The notes under the pieces were generated by a model, which worked only from the letters and a program-made list of their open reading frames with translations, ran no database searches and had not been told where the DNA came from. This document shows, piece by piece, positions 61,224 to 64,000 of a stretch of DNA of 64,000 bases (the stretch's first letter is position 1; each line of letters begins with the position of its first letter). The stretch spans positions 130,787 through 194,786 of the forward strand of contig CAZHOR010000002.1 of NCBI GenBank assembly GCA_964534325.1, read 5' to 3'. The stretch is from JdFR-22 sp964534325 (GTDB lineage Archaea; Halobacteriota; Archaeoglobi; Archaeoglobales; Archaeoglobaceae). The position numbers and the translations under genes are program-made.

Positions 61224-63788
61224 TCATCTTGAAGAATAGAATTTTTCTATTTCGCTCAGGAAGAACACAGAAGAGGATATGAGGGCGATTTCCAGCCATC
61301 CCATCAGTGTCAACGGTGATAGTTGTAAAATAGTGTTGAGTGGGGATAAGTAAACTGCAGCGAGCTGTAGAAGGATGGTAAGAGCGATACCGGGAATTAT
61401 TACCTTATTTCTCAATTTCAGAATCTGTAGAAAATTCATGGTCAGACTGCGGGAGGTGAGGAGGTAAAATATCTCAAAGAACACGATGACGTTCATGGTA
61501 GCGGTTCTGGCCATCCCTACATCTTCATATCTGAAGAAAAATGTGTATGCGCTGATGGCCATGAGAGCGGAGACCCAGAAGATCCTGAAACCGATGGCTC
61601 TGGTCACTAGCCCACCCTTTGTGGGTTTGGTCCTCAACAATTTGGGTTCTTTCTGCTCGAAGACAAGGGTAGTGCCAAGAAGAACAGCCGTTACCGTATT
61701 TATCCACAGGATGTGAACGGGCAGTATGGGGAGAGTGATACCGATGAAGAATGCCGCCAGAATTATGCTTGCCTCTCCACCGTTGGTGGGCAATGTCCAG
61801 GCGATGACCTTCTGTATTTTCCTGAACACATTACGCCCCTCTTCTATGGAGTCCACAATGGTAGCAAAATTATCGTCAAGAATAATGGTCTCCGAAGCTT
61901 CTTTGGCCACTTCTGTTCCGGAGCCCATGGCCACTCCAATGTCCGCAGCCTTTAAAGCGGGGGCATCGTTAACCCCATCCCCGGTAACCGCCACCACCTC
62001 TCCGTTGGCCTGCAAAGCCTTGACTATGCGGTACTTCTGCTGGGGAAGGGTTCTGGCAAAAACTCCCGTGTATTGGAGAGCTTTGGTGAGCTCCTCGTCG
62101 CTCATTCTTTCCAGCTCTTCTCCAGTTATCTCATAACCCTCAATACCCAGCTGTTGGGCTATAGCCAGAGCGGTGCTGGGATGATCACCGGTGATCATTA
62201 TAACTCGGACCCCTGCTCTCTTGCAGTTCTTGATGGCCTCAAAAACCCCTTCTCTGGGGGGGTCTATCATGCACTGGAATCCCAGAAAGACCATCTCCTC
62301 CAGCTGATCCCCGATCTTACCAAAATTTGCTTTTAGGGATTTAATGGCAAAACCGAGGATTCTATAACCCTCTTGAGCGTATTTGGCTGCAATATTAGAG
62401 TAGTATTCGGCATCAATCTCTTCAATACTGCCGTTATTCAAGACGTATCTGCACATGGAGAGGACCTTCTCGGGCGACCCCTTAACATACAATTTTGCAT
62501 CACTGTTGTGAGAAATGGCAGTGGCCATGAACCTCTGACCGGGGTCAAAAGGTATCTCATCAACCACATTGAACTCTTCTTCGATGTCTGCGTGTGAGGC
62601 CGCCTCCAGCAAGGCTACTTCGGTGGGATCACCGCTAACCACATATTCTCCATCCAATACCTTATAAACCGCTTTATTGCAGATGTACCCTGCTCTCAAG
62701 ATCTCTAGATGGTCCTGCCCCTTAAGCTCATCCCTCTGGTATTCATTGTTCTCAGTATATACTTTGATCACTTTTATCTTGTTCTGAGTAAGTGTTCCAG
62801 TCTTATCCGTGCAGATGGTGGTGACGCTCCCCAGGGTCTCCACAGCGGGCAACCTCCTGATCACTGCTTTTTTGGAAGCCATGTCCCTCACTCCCGAGGC
62901 CAGTGTCATGGTTATCAGTGCAGGCAGGCTCTCAGGTACGGCAGCGACCATGAGAGCCACAGACGCCAGAAAAGCGAAAACCAGCTCGTACCCCCTGTAT
63001 ATACCTATAGCAAAGTTGATTGCTGAAATGAAGATGATCGCGATAAGAAGGAACAAACCCAGCTTTCTCACTCTCTTCAGCAAAGGGGTCTCGACCTTCC
63101 CCTCTTGCTTTACGGTCTCTGTTATCTTCCCCAGCTGAGAGTTCTCTCCTGTAGCCACTACGACCGCTTTCCCGTCGCCTGCAGTGATCAAGGTCCCAGC
63201 AAAGATCATGTTGTTCTTATTTACGCTCTCCTCAGGAATCGGATCGGAAAACTTGTCCACAGGAACTGATTCACCGGTAAGCAAAGACTCATCCACGCGG
63301 ACTGACCTGGACTGGAAAACCCTTGCATCCGCAGGGACTTTCATTCCCGCTTCCAGGGTAATAACGTCTCCAGGAACAAGCTCTTTAGCGGGTATAACAA
63401 TGGGGTTCTTTCTTATGACACTTGTTTTTATCTCCACTATCTTCTTCAGCTCTTTTATAGTCTCCTCCGCACTTCTCTCCTGTAAGAAACCGATGGTAGC
63501 GTTTACCATGACCACAGCAAATATTATGGCAGAATCGATGTAATGTTGGAGGAATATGGTGATGGCACCGGCACCGAGGAGGATGTATATCAGAGGGTCA
63601 TGGAAGTGGCGAAGGAACTTGAATAATGGGCCAGCTCTTCTCTCCTCCGGCATTACATTATATCCGAACGCTTCCAACCTCTTATTTACTTCTTCCTTAC
63701 TCAATCCCTGTGGCGAGCTATCCAGATACTTGAATACCTCTTCTGAGGACAGGCTGTGCCAATCGTTTTTAGAAGCAGACATAGGCAT
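61224..63788 (-). CDS. P-type cation-transporting ATPase (P2 type)
   Basis: About 854 residues. The N-terminal cytoplasmic segment (WHSLSSEEVFKYLDSSPQGLS) resembles the Ca2+/H+ ATPase N terminus. The phosphorylated aspartate is in CTDKTGTLTQNKIK, the dephosphorylation loop is SLLTGESVPVDK, and the hinge is TGDGVNDAPALKAADIG. Membrane segment 4 reads AAVPESLPALIT, close to the PEGLP of calcium pumps. Segment 6 reads WINTVTAVLLG: the calcium-pump aspartate (N-x-x-T-D) is Ala here, so ion choice may differ. The start is ATG 63788 or 63782. Confidence 0.9.
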   Translation of the reverse strand: MPMSASKNDWHSLSSEEVFKYLDSSPQGLSKEEVNKRLEAFGYNVMPEERRAGPLFKFLRHFHDPLIYILLGAGAITIFLQHYIDSAIIFAVVMVNATIGFLQERSAEETIKELKKIVEIKTSVIRKNPIVIPAKELVPGDVITLEAGMKVPADARVFQSRSVRVDESLLTGESVPVDKFSDPIPEESVNKNNMIFAGTLITAGDGKAVVVATGENSQLGKITETVKQEGKVETPLLKRVRKLGLFLLIAIIFISAINFAIGIYRGYELVFAFLASVALMVAAVPESLPALITMTLASGVRDMASKKAVIRRLPAVETLGSVTTICTDKTGTLTQNKIKVIKVYTENNEYQRDELKGQDHLEILRAGYICNKAVYKVLDGEYVVSGDPTEVALLEAASHADIEEEFNVVDEIPFDPGQRFMATAISHNSDAKLYVKGSPEKVLSMCRYVLNNGSIEEIDAEYYSNIAAKYAQEGYRILGFAIKSLKANFGKIGDQLEEMVFLGFQCMIDPPREGVFEAIKNCKRAGVRVIMITGDHPSTALAIAQQLGIEGYEITGEELERMSDEELTKALQYTGVFARTLPQQKYRIVKALQANGEVVAVTGDGVNDAPALKAADIGVAMGSGTEVAKEASETIILDDNFATIVDSIEEGRNVFRKIQKVIAWTLPTNGGEASIILAAFFIGITLPILPVHILWINTVTAVLLGTTLVFEQKEPKLLRTKPTKGGLVTRAIGFRIFWVSALMAISAYTFFFRYEDVGMARTATMNVIVFFEIFYLLTSRSLTMNFLQILKLRNKVIIPGIALTILLQLAAVYLSPLNTILQLSPLTLMGWLEIALISSSVFFLSEIEKFYSSR

Positions 63789-64000
63789 GGCCCTCTTCAC
63801 TCAAAAAAGGTCGGAGCTCGAGAAAAAGTGCATTCCCCTACCATACACATACGTATAACCCCCATCTATCAGATTACCCCATACTATAGGACAGATTGTT
63901 GAATTTGTTAAAAATCTTTTCTGAGCCAGTTAAATAATAAATTTTTGGTAATGTCCCAATTTACGATAGTTTATTATAGTATGGGATATAATCTGTTTTT

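Overview
The window is archaeal. It carries TATA-binding protein, a proteasome beta subunit, a Cdc48/VAT ATPase, the transcription-termination nuclease aCPSF1/FttA, a two-domain tRNA-splicing endonuclease, archaemetzincin and several small archaeal families (UPF0147, UPF0148). Many genes have a TATA element about 25-30 nt before the start codon, which suggests leaderless transcripts. Two methanofuran-pathway genes (mfnB at 257-973, mfnA at 27852-28949) and an F420H2 dehydrogenase-like (Fpo/Fqo) respiratory complex with its own FpoF subunit point to a euryarchaeote with C1/F420 metabolism, broadly like Archaeoglobus, ANME-1 or methanogen relatives. I cannot name the species.

Layout, 1-15 kb: the end of a K+-channel/RCK-type gene, mfnB, a hydrogenase maturation protease with a lipoprotein gene, a response regulator and histidine kinase pair, a second PAS-GAF signalling protein that lacks its ATPase half, glyS, small archaeal proteins, archaemetzincin, a stand-alone LigD-type phosphoesterase, endA, a RecA-fold protein without a P-loop, tbp and an MFS exporter.

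15-20 kb is the accessory stretch. A four-gene operon (15479-18533) encodes two related proteins, a coiled-coil/four-PASTA/helix-hairpin-helix protein and a small I9-like protein. I recognise no described system here, and it is my main candidate for a new one. An AT-rich island follows with an AbrB protein and two unknown genes. 20-24 kb is a protein-quality block: an ArsR-type regulator with a perfect palindrome at its promoter, VAT and Hsp20. This resembles the Phr heat-shock regulon of Pyrococcus.

24-39 kb is mostly housekeeping: hisC, moaA/mobA/mobB, larE, mfnA, the dehydroquinate-pathway aldolase, psmB, aCPSF1, a Kef-type antiporter, tRNA-Thr, a divergent AbrB pair and a phzF-like gene with an exact 72-bp tandem duplication at its 5' end. 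39-50 kb is one long minus-strand operon, fpoABCDHIFJJKLMN, in which FpoI carries four iron-sulfur motifs rather than two and fpoF lies inside the operon.

50-64 kb holds a solitary DNA methyltransferase, a DUF362 ferredoxin protein, a MoeB/ThiF enzyme, an SMR exporter, a two-gene PD-(D/E)XK nuclease unit, DUF1786, a Nudix protein, a CGGC protein, trm112-pyrG, purA, icd and a P-type ATPase.
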